DNA of 64,000 bases from JBBTCJ01 sp038043285 (GCA_038043285.1 JBBTCJ010000041.1:1-64000); one strand, 5' to 3'; counted from the stretch's first letter, positions 38,150-48,564 are shown. The notes: generated by a model from the sequence alone, not told the origin. Numbers and translations are program-made.

Positions 38150-41017
38150 TTACGGCAGGTACAGGTTCCCCAGCGACGCCGGCGCATAAGCATGGCTCGT
38201 TGCCCCTGACCATGTGCTGTACTCCTGTGACGCGGCGTCAAAGCGCGTGACGTTGAAGCCCCAGATCGTCCCCCGCGTGGCGGCCCCCTCAAACGCGGAC
38301 AATGGGATGCGTACCTCCGCGGTCCAGCGGTCAGACCCGGACTGCGTGGCCACCTCGATGTCCACGGCCCACGGGGTGTGCGTCCCGGAGCGTGGCACGA
38401 TTCCCACCCCCCGCTCAGCGAGGTCGGCCCCGCTTCGCTTGATGACCACGTGGTAAAGCTCGTCCGGATCGTCCGTTCCGAGATTGGACGGATCAACCAG
38501 AAGCTCAACGAGTTCCTCGCCCACCGGAATCATGTTTTCGTAGCGGACGGTCTTGCGGGTTGCCGCACGATCTTGGTCGCCGGCTTCGGTCTGACAGTTG
38601 ACGCCGACGTACAGGTGCCGATCGTCGCGCAGGAGGAACGCCCACGTGGCGTGCCGCGGCGTCCGTGAATCCGCCGACGTCGCGACCTCCACCGATGGTG
38701 CAATCGAGAGGAATTTCTCCGCTGCATTCGAACTCGCCGGCGGCCAGTCGGAGAGATCTCCGTCGATCGTCAAGTATCCTCCTTCACGCAGCGGCAGGGC
38801 AGAGATCATGGCGACCCGCGCCTGGGTTCGGGCCGACCCCCCCGCTGCCGAGGACGACAGGGGGATGTCAATGGTTCCACCCGTCACGGCGTGCCGCAGA
38901 TCGCTCCGCGCACGGAACAGAACCCGCCGGGTGGAATAGCCGTCCATGCCGTCGATCTCGATCCTCGCTGAGTCGGAACTCCATGCGCCGGGAAAGAGCG
39001 CGTCAACCGTACCGTCCAGAAGCTCTGCCCGATGGTTTTCGACGGCCACCGAAAGCTCGATCTCGGTCATGCGCTTCGTAGGAATGCCTGTGGCGCGAAC
39101 ACGAGCGCCTTCGACGTGCAGGCCGACGACAGGCGCCAAAGTCCGAAATCGGCGCCAGTCCGATTGCCGGGTCGACGCCGCGGCAAGACCGGCGCTCTCG
39201 CCATAGGCAGCCGCCGCAAGCTCCGCGGCCATGATCCGTCGGGCCAAGTCAAACGTCTTTGCCTCGTCGCTGCCCCGGATCCATTGGTCGCTCACGTCCC
39301 GTCGGCGACCGAACGTTCCCGGCGCGGCCCCGACGATGGCATCACGAACCGCCCATGCGATGCGCTCCAAACCGTGCTCGCGCAGCAAGCGAAGGAACGC
39401 CGCGTCCTGTAGACCCCGGCGCAGCTTCTTGAGTCGAACGGACGCCACCGGCTCCGACAGGCCGAACGCCTGACCAGGATATAGCAGCACCGACGGATCG
39501 TATCGTAAACACTCCTCCGGCGACGGCGTCCGACCGGCCGGCCAATGGTTTGCTTGGCCGAGGAAGATCGCCTCGACGCCCATCGACGCCGTCTGCCATC
39601 CGAGGAGCCGAGCCTGCCCATTCCCGCCAAACACCGACGCCGTGCCGGTACTCGGGGGATCGGGTTCGAGCCACATGCGTCCCGGTTTGACGAGAGGAAT
39701 GGATCCGAAGCGTCGGTCGAACTGCTTCGCAGGTGCGATCTCGATGTTCATCGGACCGGGGTTGACGCCCGATCCTTCCGCCGGCGGATCTAGAGTCGTC
39801 CCCCTTTTGTCGCTCCGACGAAACAAAAGCGGGATCCCCGCTCGCGCCAGCGCGGCTGTAACGAGCGGCGAGACTTCCGCGCCAGCTGAAGGTTCCGCGG
39901 AGTTCGCCGCCTGGAGAATCGGATAATACGCCCGATCCGCCCAGCCGCGTTCGTGAAAGTGCCTGACCGACTCAACGGCGAACTGATGGGCGAACGACGA
40001 TGAGAGGTCACCGGATGCAAGGCCAGTAGTTCCATGCTCGGCGGTCCGCCATGTGGGAAGCGGCCATGCCCGCGCCGGCCGCCGCTGAGTAGACCAGCGA
40101 CCGCTGATACTGCGCTCGACGATCGCATCGAATCTCGACCAGTCCACAAGCAGTCGGCCGTCAACATCAACTCCCATCACCGGTTGAAGCGCCGGCAACA
40201 CCGCGGTCAACCGATGTTCCGACAGCAAGCGCAGCGTCGATCCCAGGAGCGCCTCCAGCTCGGCGCTTCTCCGATCCTCCCACAACGGCTCAGGCGTCGC
40301 TTCCGAAGTTCGAGCGGCGGCACCATGCGTGAACAGCGCCGCATGGTCCAACTCCGCCAGCGCAAACACGTCAGCCTCGTCCGGCAGGACGATTGGCCAC
40401 ACGGAAACGGCGAGGTCGATGCCGCCCAGCACTTTGCCATCGCCCAGAACCTCGATCCGCCCCGTGTAATCCCCGGCCGCCGTTCCCTTCGGAATGAGCA
40501 AATCGACCCAAAAATAATACGCCACCCCCGTCGCCAAACTCGCGGGCATCCCTGCCCCCAGCGAGCCGATCGGCACCAGCGCATCAAGCGGACGGAACTC
40601 CCGCTGGGAGGCCGGAATCGACGCGATGTGCCAACCTGGCCACGGACCAACTTCGACGGGGTGCATGCGAAACAGCTGTAGCGCTTCAGGCGGGATCGTT
40701 CCGCTGGACGACACCAGCGGAGATACCTTAAGTCGGGGGCCGCGAACGATCCGTTCCCCCGGGCGCATGGCCAGCTCGAAGCTCAGCGTCTCCTGGATGG
40801 CGCCTTCAAGGAAAACCCGCCTCGGCAACGGGGCGAGGTGGTCGCGTGAGTCATCGCCTCCCCGATCGATCGTAATGGCTGAACCAGCCCAAACCTCTAT
40901 TTCCGCAGGGACGCTTCGACACCCCGCGACGATCACCACCCAGAGAAAACACCCCGACGCCTTGAGCGGAAACGAGGTGGCGCTCGAGCTACATCCTCTC
41001 CACGCAAGCCGGCACAT
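38150..41017 (-). CDS. Large lipoprotein, DUF4091/glycosidase-like with C-terminal CBM9-type domain
   Basis: About 955 residues. The start at 41017 opens a lipoprotein signal (CFLWVVIVAGC, lipid Cys at about 33); the ribosome site is poor and starts further upstream remain possible. The central region shows the DUF4091/GH123-like order: a beta-rich segment, YYFWVDLLIPKGTAAGDYTG, then a barrel-like region with ALFTHGAAAR and WSRFDAIVERSI. Then comes a segment similar to DUF4091 (ILLYPGQAFGLSEPVASVRLKKLRRGLQDAAFLRLL in shortened form). From about residue 765 is a CBM9-type domain beginning YLTIDGDLSDWP and ending FNVTRFD...EYSTWSGATSHAYAPASLGNLYL. It probably hydrolyses or binds a polysaccharide at the cell surface; substrate unknown. 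Confidence 0.75.
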   Translation of the reverse strand: MCRLAWRGCSSSATSFPLKASGCFLWVVIVAGCRSVPAEIEVWAGSAITIDRGGDDSRDHLAPLPRRVFLEGAIQETLSFELAMRPGERIVRGPRLKVSPLVSSSGTIPPEALQLFRMHPVEVGPWPGWHIASIPASQREFRPLDALVPIGSLGAGMPASLATGVAYYFWVDLLIPKGTAAGDYTGRIEVLGDGKVLGGIDLAVSVWPIVLPDEADVFALAELDHAALFTHGAAARTSEATPEPLWEDRRSAELEALLGSTLRLLSEHRLTAVLPALQPVMGVDVDGRLLVDWSRFDAIVERSISGRWSTQRRPARAWPLPTWRTAEHGTTGLASGDLSSSFAHQFAVESVRHFHERGWADRAYYPILQAANSAEPSAGAEVSPLVTAALARAGIPLLFRRSDKRGTTLDPPAEGSGVNPGPMNIEIAPAKQFDRRFGSIPLVKPGRMWLEPDPPSTGTASVFGGNGQARLLGWQTASMGVEAIFLGQANHWPAGRTPSPEECLRYDPSVLLYPGQAFGLSEPVASVRLKKLRRGLQDAAFLRLLREHGLERIAWAVRDAIVGAAPGTFGRRRDVSDQWIRGSDEAKTFDLARRIMAAELAAAAYGESAGLAAASTRQSDWRRFRTLAPVVGLHVEGARVRATGIPTKRMTEIELSVAVENHRAELLDGTVDALFPGAWSSDSARIEIDGMDGYSTRRVLFRARSDLRHAVTGGTIDIPLSSSAAGGSARTQARVAMISALPLREGGYLTIDGDLSDWPPASSNAAEKFLSIAPSVEVATSADSRTPRHATWAFLLRDDRHLYVGVNCQTEAGDQDRAATRKTVRYENMIPVGEELVELLVDPSNLGTDDPDELYHVVIKRSGADLAERGVGIVPRSGTHTPWAVDIEVATQSGSDRWTAEVRIPLSAFEGAATRGTIWGFNVTRFDAASQEYSTWSGATSHAYAPASLGNLYLP

Positions 41018-41171
41018 TCGTTGAAGCAACGAGAGGGACGGTGTTAAGAACGCCGGACAGAACTCACCTCCGAAAGCAAAAAGTTCCGGCCGTGCCTCGT
41101 GGCACCTCGCCATGTGTGGGGGAAGCGGGTTGCCTTGCTGGACGGGTCGGGTCACAAGTCAGGTTGGACCG

Positions 41172-41927
41172 TTAATGTGGTTCCGACGGTTCCACCGGCG
41201 CGCCGGCCGCCTCATCAGAGGTCGGATCGATTGCCGGCACTGCGGGCGGCAGGTAGATGACCTCGCTAAACGTCCGGTCCAGATTGCCAAGTCGGTCAAG
41301 GGCCATGCGTTGAAACGGCAGGCCATTAAGTCGCGAGTTGCCAATGACGGAATCCAGGTATTCCTTCGCCTTTTGTTTGCGGGCAAGGTCGTGATCGAGA
41401 GAAAAAGCGTTCTCCTCAATGGTCGCGAGTCCGAGCAGGGCCGACCCAATCGCAACGGCGTTGTCCGCGAAGCGACCGCGCAGTTGCTCAAACGCCTGCC
41501 GCGCCGTGTCGTTCAAGTCCCTGTCGGGAGGGAAGCTGACCTTTTGGGTCAATCGCAACGCATGTCGCCCTTGATCGAGCAAGGCCGAAAGCGCGAACGA
41601 GGAGTCCGATGTCTCGCCCGTCATCGCCGCGAGATCCTTTAGCGATTGGCGGCCTTTGTCTGGATCGTCAAAGTTCAATTGCGCACGGCGACGCCAAAGA
41701 TCGTGATGTGCTGCCTCTCGCGAACGCACACCGAACGAGACCGCCGCGACCAACGCCACCAGCGCGATCAGGCCGGCGCCGAGCCGTCCGCTGTTCTCAT
41801 TGATGTAGTCGCGCGCCCCCTCCAACGCGTGCAAAAGATCGTTTTCCCGCAACTCGTGTCGCCGTTCCGCCTTCATCGCGTATTTGTCTCGCTCTTCTTG
41901 CGCGTCCGGCGCAACCGCGCCGTCCAT
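41172..41927 (-). CDS. Membrane-anchored TPR-like hypothetical protein
   Basis: A 251-residue protein with a charged N-terminal 45 residues, a transmembrane helix (LGAGLIALVALVAAVSFGV, about 48-66) and a helical, TPR-like soluble region facing the periplasm. The layout resembles YfgM/TPR_21 proteins, which assist envelope protein folding, but the sequence match is weak. The acidic Pro-rich tail (AVPAIDPTSDEAAGAPVEPSEPH) is disordered. It is in the same direction as the DUF4091-type gene and starts about 290 bases from the M14 gene on the other strand. Confidence 0.6.
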   Translation of the reverse strand: MDGAVAPDAQEERDKYAMKAERRHELRENDLLHALEGARDYINENSGRLGAGLIALVALVAAVSFGVRSREAAHHDLWRRRAQLNFDDPDKGRQSLKDLAAMTGETSDSSFALSALLDQGRHALRLTQKVSFPPDRDLNDTARQAFEQLRGRFADNAVAIGSALLGLATIEENAFSLDHDLARKQKAKEYLDSVIGNSRLNGLPFQRMALDRLGNLDRTFSEVIYLPPAVPAIDPTSDEAAGAPVEPSEPH

Positions 41928-42215
41928 CCGAACACCGAACCTGGGTTCCGGTTTTCGAACTCTCTACGTTAGGCTGTTCAGGTCCGAAGGTCAAACGACC
42001 CTCGCACGACGCCAAACCCTTTCGATTCTCGGCCTTCCCGTCGCCTGCTGACAATACGGCATCGGCGGGGGTGCCGCCAGTGGTGCCTCCGCGGACCGGA
42101 CTTGCGACAATCGATGGGTCTGGACTCGACCGTTCATCGCCTTGACACCAGAGCGTCTCCCCGCGTCCAATACGCGACCCCGGCATTCGTGCGGGCACCC
42201 AGAGAGGAGGACGCC

Positions 42216-45146
42216 TTGAGTTCATCGTTCTGTGGAATCCGTGGTCCGCGGCGAGGCTGCTCGAGCGCTCGCGCGGCATTCGCGTTGGTCGTCTGGTTCA
42301 CCGGATGCGCAAGCTCTCCCGGTGCACCGATAGAAACGGGCGCTCGGGTGCAGACCTCTTACACGACCCCGTACGCCGACGAGTCCACGTTGGATCCGAA
42401 GATTCCCAATCCGGAATCGGTCATCGAACATGCCGTCGGCGACGCCGCCGTGCGATACGACGCTTTGGTCCGCTACCTTCAAGCGCTGGACGTCGCCTCG
42501 CCGCTGGTCTCGATGACGCCGCACGGCACGACTCACGAAGGACGCACGCTCTATCATGTGACCATCACCAGCGAAGCGAACTTCAAGAAGCTGGACCAGA
42601 TCAAGGCCGACAACGCCCGGCTTGCCGACCCGCGAACGCTATCTGACCCGGCTGAGGTCGAACGGATCGTCGACTCGCTGCCCGGCATCGCCTGGATGGC
42701 CTATTCGATCCACGGTGATGAGTTGTCCGGTTGCGATGCAGCGGTGCAGGTCGCCTACCAACTGGCGGCCGGAACCGACGAGACCACGCGCCGATTGCGC
42801 GATGAATTGGTCATCCACATTGATCCGCTGCAAAACCCCGATGGAAGAGAGCGCTACCTCAGTCAACTTCAACATCTGACCGGCAAGGTTCCCAACACCG
42901 ACTACCAGGCCATGCAACACGGCGGTCTGTGGTCCGCGGGACGCGGCAACCACTATCTTTTCGATCTCAACCGTGATTGGCTCATGCAGGTCCACCCTGA
43001 AACGCAAGGTCGCGTGGCGGCAATCCTGGAGTGGCATCCGCATCTCCTGGTCGACGGACACGAGATGGGATCGCTGGACACCTACCTTTTCGACCCGCCG
43101 CGCGAGCCGATCAACGGGAACCTCTCGGAGAACAACCTCAAGTGGCGTCGCCTGTTTTCCGGCGCGCAGGCCGAGGCCTTCGACAAGCATGGTTGGAGCT
43201 ACTACACCCAGGAATGGTACGAGGAGTGGTACCCCGGTTACACCAACGCCCTGGCCAACCTCTTCGGAGCCGTGGGCATCCTGTACGAGCAGGCAGGCGT
43301 GAATGCCGCTGCGGTCAAACAGGCCTCCGGCCAAGTTTTGACCTACCGCGAGGCGGTTCATCACCAGCTCGTCAGCACGCTTGCCAACCTCGAAACACTT
43401 CGAGCCAACCGCAAGGCCGTCCTTCGCGATTTCTTCGACGACCGAAAATGGTCGGCAGCCCCGCACGCCACGGAACAGGAGGTTTTCCTGCTTCCTCCAC
43501 ATGAAGACCACGGCCGCGTGACGAGGTTCAGCGACTTGCTCGCGCGGACGGGAATCGAATTCGGTTTCGCGACGACACCGTTCGCCGCCGAAAACGTCCG
43601 ATCCCTATGGGGTGAACGATCGGAGCGTGTCGAACTTCCGGCGGGAACGATGATCGTCCGCGCCGCCCAGCCCAATCGACGCTGGCTTACCGCGATCCTC
43701 GAGTTCGATCCGCGCACCTCGGATGCCTTCCTCATTGAGGAGCGGAAAAGCCTGGAAAACCACCGTGGCACCCGAATCTATGACGTGACCGGTTGGAACG
43801 TAGCCATGTCGCTGGGACTTCCCGCGTATTGGGCCGCTGACGTTCCAGATGTCCCGACCCAAAGGCGGCGGGATGCGAGCAGCGCATCCATTCCGGACGC
43901 GAAGGCGACCTATGGCTACTTGATTGACGCCCGTGATTCCGCACTCTACCCAATGCTTGGCCGACTCCTGGAGCAGGACGCCAAGGTCCGCATCGCCCGC
44001 AAGCCGTTTCGAGCCAAAGGGCGCGACTATCGCCCGGGCGCGGTACTCGTGCGCAATCACGAGAATGCGCCGGGAATCCTCGCATCGCTTCTGCCAATCG
44101 CAAAAGAACTGAATTTAGAAGTAGTGGCCCTGGACACTGCATTGAGCCAGTCTGGACCCGACCTCGGCGGCAACGAGTTTGATCTGCTGAGCGTTCCGCG
44201 CGTGGCGATCGCATCCCAATGGCCCATCGACACGACCTCGTTTGGAGCCGTCTGGCACTTGCTCGACGCGCGCGTCGGTTTGCGGGCCTCCCCGGTCAAC
44301 GTCCACTATCTGGGGGGCGTGGATTTGCGAACCTACAACGTCCTCGTGCTTCCGGATTGTTGGGGCGCTTCGACGCTTGCCGGTGTGTTGCCTGACGGCA
44401 TCCGCACCCAGTTGCGCGAATGGGTGGAGTCCGGCGGGACGCTCATCGCCCTCGGATCCGCGGCCGCGTTCGTCGCCGACAAGGACGTCAACCTCAGCGC
44501 CGTTCGCAACAAGCAGGACGTGTTGGATAAGCTGGACGTCTATACGGAGTCGCTTCAGCGCGAAAGCTCCGCCCGCGCCGTAAGCGTGGATCCGTCGCGC
44601 GTCTGGGCCGCGCCGTTGCCGACGCCCGTCGGCGCCCCATCGCACGGGGCTGCCAAGGGGGACGGCGCCGCAGAATCCTCGGGAACTAAGCAGGTTCCGC
44701 CCGCGCCGACGCCGGAGCCGACCGGCAAGCCCGGCGACGTCGAGAAACTGAAACGGGACGACGCCTGGCAGAGGCTCTTTAGCCCGCACGGCGTCTTCGT
44801 GGCTGCCGCGCTGGATCCAGAGCATTGGCTGACCTTTGGCCTCGATGACAAGCTGTCCGTGCTCATCGACGGATCCAACGCCTTCATGGCGAGTTTCCCC
44901 GTGGGCGTGCCGGCACGGCTGGTCAGTGAGGAGCAGTTGCGTCTTTCGGGTCTGATGTGGCCCGAGGCCAGGCAACGATGGGCGAACACCGCGTACGCGA
45001 CCGTGGAACGTCGAGGCCGCGGACAGATCATCCTCTTTGCCAGTGACCCGGCTTTCCGCGGCTACCTCGACGGATCCACCCGGCTGCTGCTCAATGCGAT
45101 CCTGTTTGGTCCCGGCATGGGGGCTTCGCAGCCGGTTCCGTGGTAG
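42216..45146 (+). CDS. Secreted M14 zinc carboxypeptidase-like lipoprotein
   Basis: A 976-residue protein. The TTG start is chosen because AGAGAGGAGG lies five bases before it and it opens a lipoprotein signal ending WFTGC (lipid Cys 31). The carboxypeptidase domain covers about residues 80-400, with zinc motif H166-G-D-E169 (YSIHGDELSG), the N-D-R region LQNPDGRERYL, and a later HEMGS segment (VDGHEMGSLD) likely providing the third ligand. The central part (about 450-650) is mixed. Residues about 690-770 (YNVLVLPDCWG...LREWVESGGTLIALGSAAAF) resemble a class I glutamine-amidotransferase-like domain. A Pro-rich linker and a small C-terminal domain follow. Similar multidomain M14 proteins are common in planctomycetes; they probably trim peptides at the surface. 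Confidence 0.83.
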   Translation: MSSSFCGIRGPRRGCSSARAAFALVVWFTGCASSPGAPIETGARVQTSYTTPYADESTLDPKIPNPESVIEHAVGDAAVRYDALVRYLQALDVASPLVSMTPHGTTHEGRTLYHVTITSEANFKKLDQIKADNARLADPRTLSDPAEVERIVDSLPGIAWMAYSIHGDELSGCDAAVQVAYQLAAGTDETTRRLRDELVIHIDPLQNPDGRERYLSQLQHLTGKVPNTDYQAMQHGGLWSAGRGNHYLFDLNRDWLMQVHPETQGRVAAILEWHPHLLVDGHEMGSLDTYLFDPPREPINGNLSENNLKWRRLFSGAQAEAFDKHGWSYYTQEWYEEWYPGYTNALANLFGAVGILYEQAGVNAAAVKQASGQVLTYREAVHHQLVSTLANLETLRANRKAVLRDFFDDRKWSAAPHATEQEVFLLPPHEDHGRVTRFSDLLARTGIEFGFATTPFAAENVRSLWGERSERVELPAGTMIVRAAQPNRRWLTAILEFDPRTSDAFLIEERKSLENHRGTRIYDVTGWNVAMSLGLPAYWAADVPDVPTQRRRDASSASIPDAKATYGYLIDARDSALYPMLGRLLEQDAKVRIARKPFRAKGRDYRPGAVLVRNHENAPGILASLLPIAKELNLEVVALDTALSQSGPDLGGNEFDLLSVPRVAIASQWPIDTTSFGAVWHLLDARVGLRASPVNVHYLGGVDLRTYNVLVLPDCWGASTLAGVLPDGIRTQLREWVESGGTLIALGSAAAFVADKDVNLSAVRNKQDVLDKLDVYTESLQRESSARAVSVDPSRVWAAPLPTPVGAPSHGAAKGDGAAESSGTKQVPPAPTPEPTGKPGDVEKLKRDDAWQRLFSPHGVFVAAALDPEHWLTFGLDDKLSVLIDGSNAFMASFPVGVPARLVSEEQLRLSGLMWPEARQRWANTAYATVERRGRGQIILFASDPAFRGYLDGSTRLLLNAILFGPGMGASQPVPW

Positions 45147-45195
45147 GCCTGTTCCCGCAGCGTCAGTGCCGGGTATTTCCGGCGGAGCAGACTGC

Positions 45196-45816
45196 ATGAT
45201 CTACGACATCAGCCCCCCCATCGGCCCGTCGCTGAAGGTATGGCCGGGCGACACGCCGCCGACGCGCGAGGTACTTTGTGACTTGCGCAAGGGCGACGGC
45301 ATCACGCTCTCCACGCTGCGCGCCACGGTGCATCTGGGCGCGCATGCCGACGCTCCGAGTCATTACGGCCTCGACGACGTGTCAATCGACGAGCGCCCCC
45401 TCGATCTGTACCTCGGTCCATGCCAGGTTGTCCGGGTTCCGGCCAAACGGGGTGAGCGGATCGGGCCGGGGGATCTTCCCACTCGGATCCGCGCGGAGCG
45501 CGTGCTCTTCGCGACCGGAACCTACCCGGATCCGACGCTCTTCAACAAGGACTTTGCCGCGTTTGCCCCAGAGCTGATTGACGCATTGCATGACCAGGGA
45601 GTTCGCCTGATCGGAATCGACACCCCCAGCGTTGACCTGTTCGATTCCAAGGATCTGCCGACTCATCGGCGGATTCTTGCGCACGACATGGCAATCCTGG
45701 AGGTGCTAGTCCTGGAGAGCGTGCCAGAAGGAGTCTACGAGTTGATTGCGTTGCCGCTGAGGCTCGTCGGGTTTGACGCCAGTCCGGTGCGCGCGATCCT
45801 ACGTTCACTTCCGTGA
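45196..45816 (+). CDS. Cyclase family protein, KynB-type metal-dependent hydrolase
   Basis: A 206-residue protein the size of bacterial kynurenine formamidase. The metal motif HLGAHADAPSHY (HxGxHxDxPxH) is at about residues 50-61. The start region MIYDISPPIGPSLKVWPGDTP and the later GIDTPSVDLFDSKDLPTHRRIL are typical. KynB turns N-formylkynurenine to kynurenine in tryptophan breakdown; related cyclases act on other amides, and no other kynurenine genes are adjacent. GGAG precedes the ATG. It follows the M14 gene by 49 bases. Confidence 0.85.
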   Translation: MIYDISPPIGPSLKVWPGDTPPTREVLCDLRKGDGITLSTLRATVHLGAHADAPSHYGLDDVSIDERPLDLYLGPCQVVRVPAKRGERIGPGDLPTRIRAERVLFATGTYPDPTLFNKDFAAFAPELIDALHDQGVRLIGIDTPSVDLFDSKDLPTHRRILAHDMAILEVLVLESVPEGVYELIALPLRLVGFDASPVRAILRSLP

Positions 45817-45843
45817 TCCAACGGGCTCATGGGGGGCGATCCC

Positions 45844-48564
45844 TTACCCCCGTCCGAACCATCGCTTTTTCGGCTTCGCTTCGATCTTCTTTCCGACCTC
45901 TTGGGAAAGGATGGCAAGCAGTTCCGCTTCCGACTTGCTGGGGTTCAACCGACGAAGCATCCGCAAGCGATTGGCGGTGTCCGCGTCGAGATCCAGCGAG
46001 ATCGACGACTGCGGCATAACCGGCTGTTCCCGTTCATCCTGCGCCTTCTTGGCCGTCTGGAGCGACTCGCGCGTGACTTTGGTTGGTTGGGCCGCCCCCT
46101 TCCGTTTGGCGACGCTTGCGGCGTGTCCGGAGGCAGCCGTGGCCGCCAGTTTTGGCTTTGCCGCCGGTTTCGGTTGTGCGACCAGCAGCCTCTCTGCTTC
46201 AACCTCGGCCTTGGCCGCTGCCAGCGCTTCCCTCATCGCCGCGGCTTGGGAAACCTCCGGGTCGAACTCCCCGGCAACCTCACAGACCGTCGCCTCCGTA
46301 TCAACTCGACCATCGGTAACCGCCTCAGCCGTCTCACCAACAGCCAGATTGGATTCCCCGGAACCTCCAACTTCCTTTGTCTCCGGCATGGGCGCACCAC
46401 GATAGTCCGCCCAGAATTCGGCAACCGCCGAATGTACCGACGAATGCGATGCGGCGATCATTGAGGTCGCACCGCTCGCGCCGCTTGGTTTCCCCTCGAC
46501 CTCTTCAAGAAGGGCGAGAACTTCATGCTCGCGTCTCTCGATCTCCGCCAGCTTGGCTTGAAGTGCGCCCTGATCTCGCGCCGTTTGCGCCAGCGTTTGC
46601 TCGGCATGCCTACTTGCTTCTGCAATGGCCTGCTCCGCTTCGGTCCGCGCCTTGGCAACCAACTCATAGGCTTCTGAGCGTACTTGCGCGACCGCCTGCT
46701 CCGCCTCGGCTCGAACTTGCCTCATCTGCCCCTCGGCCGTTTCCTGCGCCTGCACAACCGCATGGCCCGCCGAGTTTTTCGCGGCTTCCTGGAACGCCGC
46801 CGCCCCGGCGAGTTTGCGTGACATCTCCTCGACATGTTGGCTCGCCTGGACACGCGCCGCGGCAACGACCTGAGCGGCCTGCTCCTTCGCCGCCCGGACC
46901 TCGCCTTGCGCCTCATCGGCGGCCCGTGTCGCTTGCGCCGCTTGATCCCGAGTCGCGGCGATGGCCGACTCGAGTTCCCCAACGCGCTTTCGCGAGGCCT
47001 CAAGTTCCAGCCGCACGGCGGCCGCTTCCGAGCTGACCCGCGCGGTCTCGCGTTGACGCGCTTCCTCGACCTCCCTGGCAACCGACTGCGCCTCAGCGAT
47101 CGCCTGCTTATCGTTGTTCAGACTGTGCAGGGTCGCCTGGAGCCTCGCCTGCTGTTGCCCCAGCTCGACCTCCCGGGCCGCGACAACCTCCGCGTGCTTC
47201 GCCGACTCGGCCGTCCGGCGCTCGAGGTCGGCCGTCCGTGCCGCGAGTTCCCGCTCAACTCGGACCAGTTCCGCCGCCTTATCGTCGAGCGACTTTCGCG
47301 TCGCCGCGGCCTGGTCCCCCGACTGCTTCACTTGTGCCGCGCGAGCCTCAGTTTCCTCGGAGAGGGATCGCAGCACCACCTCCTGGTTCTTTCGCTCCTC
47401 GGAGAGCTTCGCCAGCGCCTGTTCTCGCTCTTCCAGCGCCGCGATCGATGACTCAAGATCGCGCTGGCGCATGGCGAGATTCGTCGCGGCCGCGGAATGC
47501 TCTCGTTCCCGTTCCATGACCAAATCGGCGCGGCTCTTCGCCTCCGCCGCCGCGGCCTCCATTCCGGCCGCCCGCTGATCGAGGGCCTTGGCGCGGGCCT
47601 CCAGTTCCGCTGTTTGCTGCTCAAGTTGCGCCAGCTTGCCTGCCAGCGACTCGTGCTCCCTCGCCAGGCTCGCCTCGCTGCTTTGCAGGACAGTTGTCCG
47701 CGATTCCAACTCTTCTTCCACAGTCTTCAGGCGACCGTCACGCTCATCAAGTTTCCGCTCCGACTGGACGGCGCGCGCATCGTGCTCGGCACGGTTCCGC
47801 TCGAGGTCCGCGACCGCCTCCTCGATCCGCGCCCGGCGGTCGTCGATCTCGGAGGCCAGGCGATCCAACTCCTCGGACCGCCGTGTTAGCGAGCTGTTCA
47901 GCTCGCCGAGATCCTTCCGTTTCCCTTCGAGTTCGACGGTCTGCTGTTCGATGGCCTCCCGAAGCGACGCAACCTCGTCGAGCGAACCGCCAACGTCGCG
48001 AGCGCGCCGTTCCAGCGCGTCCCTTTCCGAGGCAAGCTCAGCCGCTTTCCGGGCCAACTCCTTTCGCTGCTGATCCAGCTCGCCAGCGAGGCGGTTGAGT
48101 TCGCCGTCCCTGGAATCCAGGTTCGCTGCCCGCCGTTGCAACTCCGCCTCGACCTGCGTCGCCTGACGGTCGCGCTCGGACGCCTCGGATGTTCGGGCGC
48201 GAGCCTCCTCGCTCAGTTCGCGTGTTCGACATTGCAGATCTTGAGCGCGGGCATTGAACTCCGCTTCCAGCTCGCGGAGTTCGCCGACCTTGCCGTCAAG
48301 CTCCTTCTCACGCGCCGTCAGAGCGCGATCTTTCTGTTGCCGCTCGGTCTCGCGGTCCTTCAGCGCCCGTTCGCGATTCGCAACTTCAGCCGAAAGTTCC
48401 TCGATCCGCGCCTGAGCCGCCGCCGCTTGATCGTCATGACCGCGCCGGAACTCCGCCGACCAATCGCCAAGCCGCTGCTGATAGCGATCGACTCCCTCCT
48501 CGAACGCAATCACCGCAGCGTCAACGGCTGCAAGCAACTCACTTTGCGGATTGGGTTTCACCAT
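45844..48564 (-). CDS. Giant coiled-coil protein
   Basis: A 906-residue protein. Residues about 20-690 are almost continuous heptad-type coiled coil, rich in Ala, Glu, Arg and Gln, with few helix breakers. Short repeats recur, such as RAKALDQRAAGMEAAAAEAK and ELAARTADLERRTAESAKHA. After about residue 690 the sequence becomes low-complexity, with acidic then Ala/Lys-rich stretches (about 730-850). The last 55 residues (ISLDLDADTANRLRMLRRLNPSKSEAELLAILSQEVG) form a short helical domain ending in the basic KKRWFGRG. There is no signal peptide or membrane helix, so it is cytosolic. It is transcribed divergently from the coiled-coil/FGE-fold/GTPase/GAP1 unit, 447 bases apart. A scaffold or filament role is possible. 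No family could be assigned. Confidence 0.72.
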   Translation of the reverse strand: MVKPNPQSELLAAVDAAVIAFEEGVDRYQQRLGDWSAEFRRGHDDQAAAAQARIEELSAEVANRERALKDRETERQQKDRALTAREKELDGKVGELRELEAEFNARAQDLQCRTRELSEEARARTSEASERDRQATQVEAELQRRAANLDSRDGELNRLAGELDQQRKELARKAAELASERDALERRARDVGGSLDEVASLREAIEQQTVELEGKRKDLGELNSSLTRRSEELDRLASEIDDRRARIEEAVADLERNRAEHDARAVQSERKLDERDGRLKTVEEELESRTTVLQSSEASLAREHESLAGKLAQLEQQTAELEARAKALDQRAAGMEAAAAEAKSRADLVMEREREHSAAATNLAMRQRDLESSIAALEEREQALAKLSEERKNQEVVLRSLSEETEARAAQVKQSGDQAAATRKSLDDKAAELVRVERELAARTADLERRTAESAKHAEVVAAREVELGQQQARLQATLHSLNNDKQAIAEAQSVAREVEEARQRETARVSSEAAAVRLELEASRKRVGELESAIAATRDQAAQATRAADEAQGEVRAAKEQAAQVVAAARVQASQHVEEMSRKLAGAAAFQEAAKNSAGHAVVQAQETAEGQMRQVRAEAEQAVAQVRSEAYELVAKARTEAEQAIAEASRHAEQTLAQTARDQGALQAKLAEIERREHEVLALLEEVEGKPSGASGATSMIAASHSSVHSAVAEFWADYRGAPMPETKEVGGSGESNLAVGETAEAVTDGRVDTEATVCEVAGEFDPEVSQAAAMREALAAAKAEVEAERLLVAQPKPAAKPKLAATAASGHAASVAKRKGAAQPTKVTRESLQTAKKAQDEREQPVMPQSSISLDLDADTANRLRMLRRLNPSKSEAELLAILSQEVGKKIEAKPKKRWFGRG

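Noticed and set aside
44115..45197. A 360-residue minus-strand frame
   Set aside because: Antisense to the M14 carboxypeptidase gene; no domain and no start support.
48150..48175. Fourth copy of the dispersed motif
   Set aside because: A similar string (CTGACGGTCGCG) lies inside the giant coiled-coil gene and is explained by codon composition; only the first half matches.
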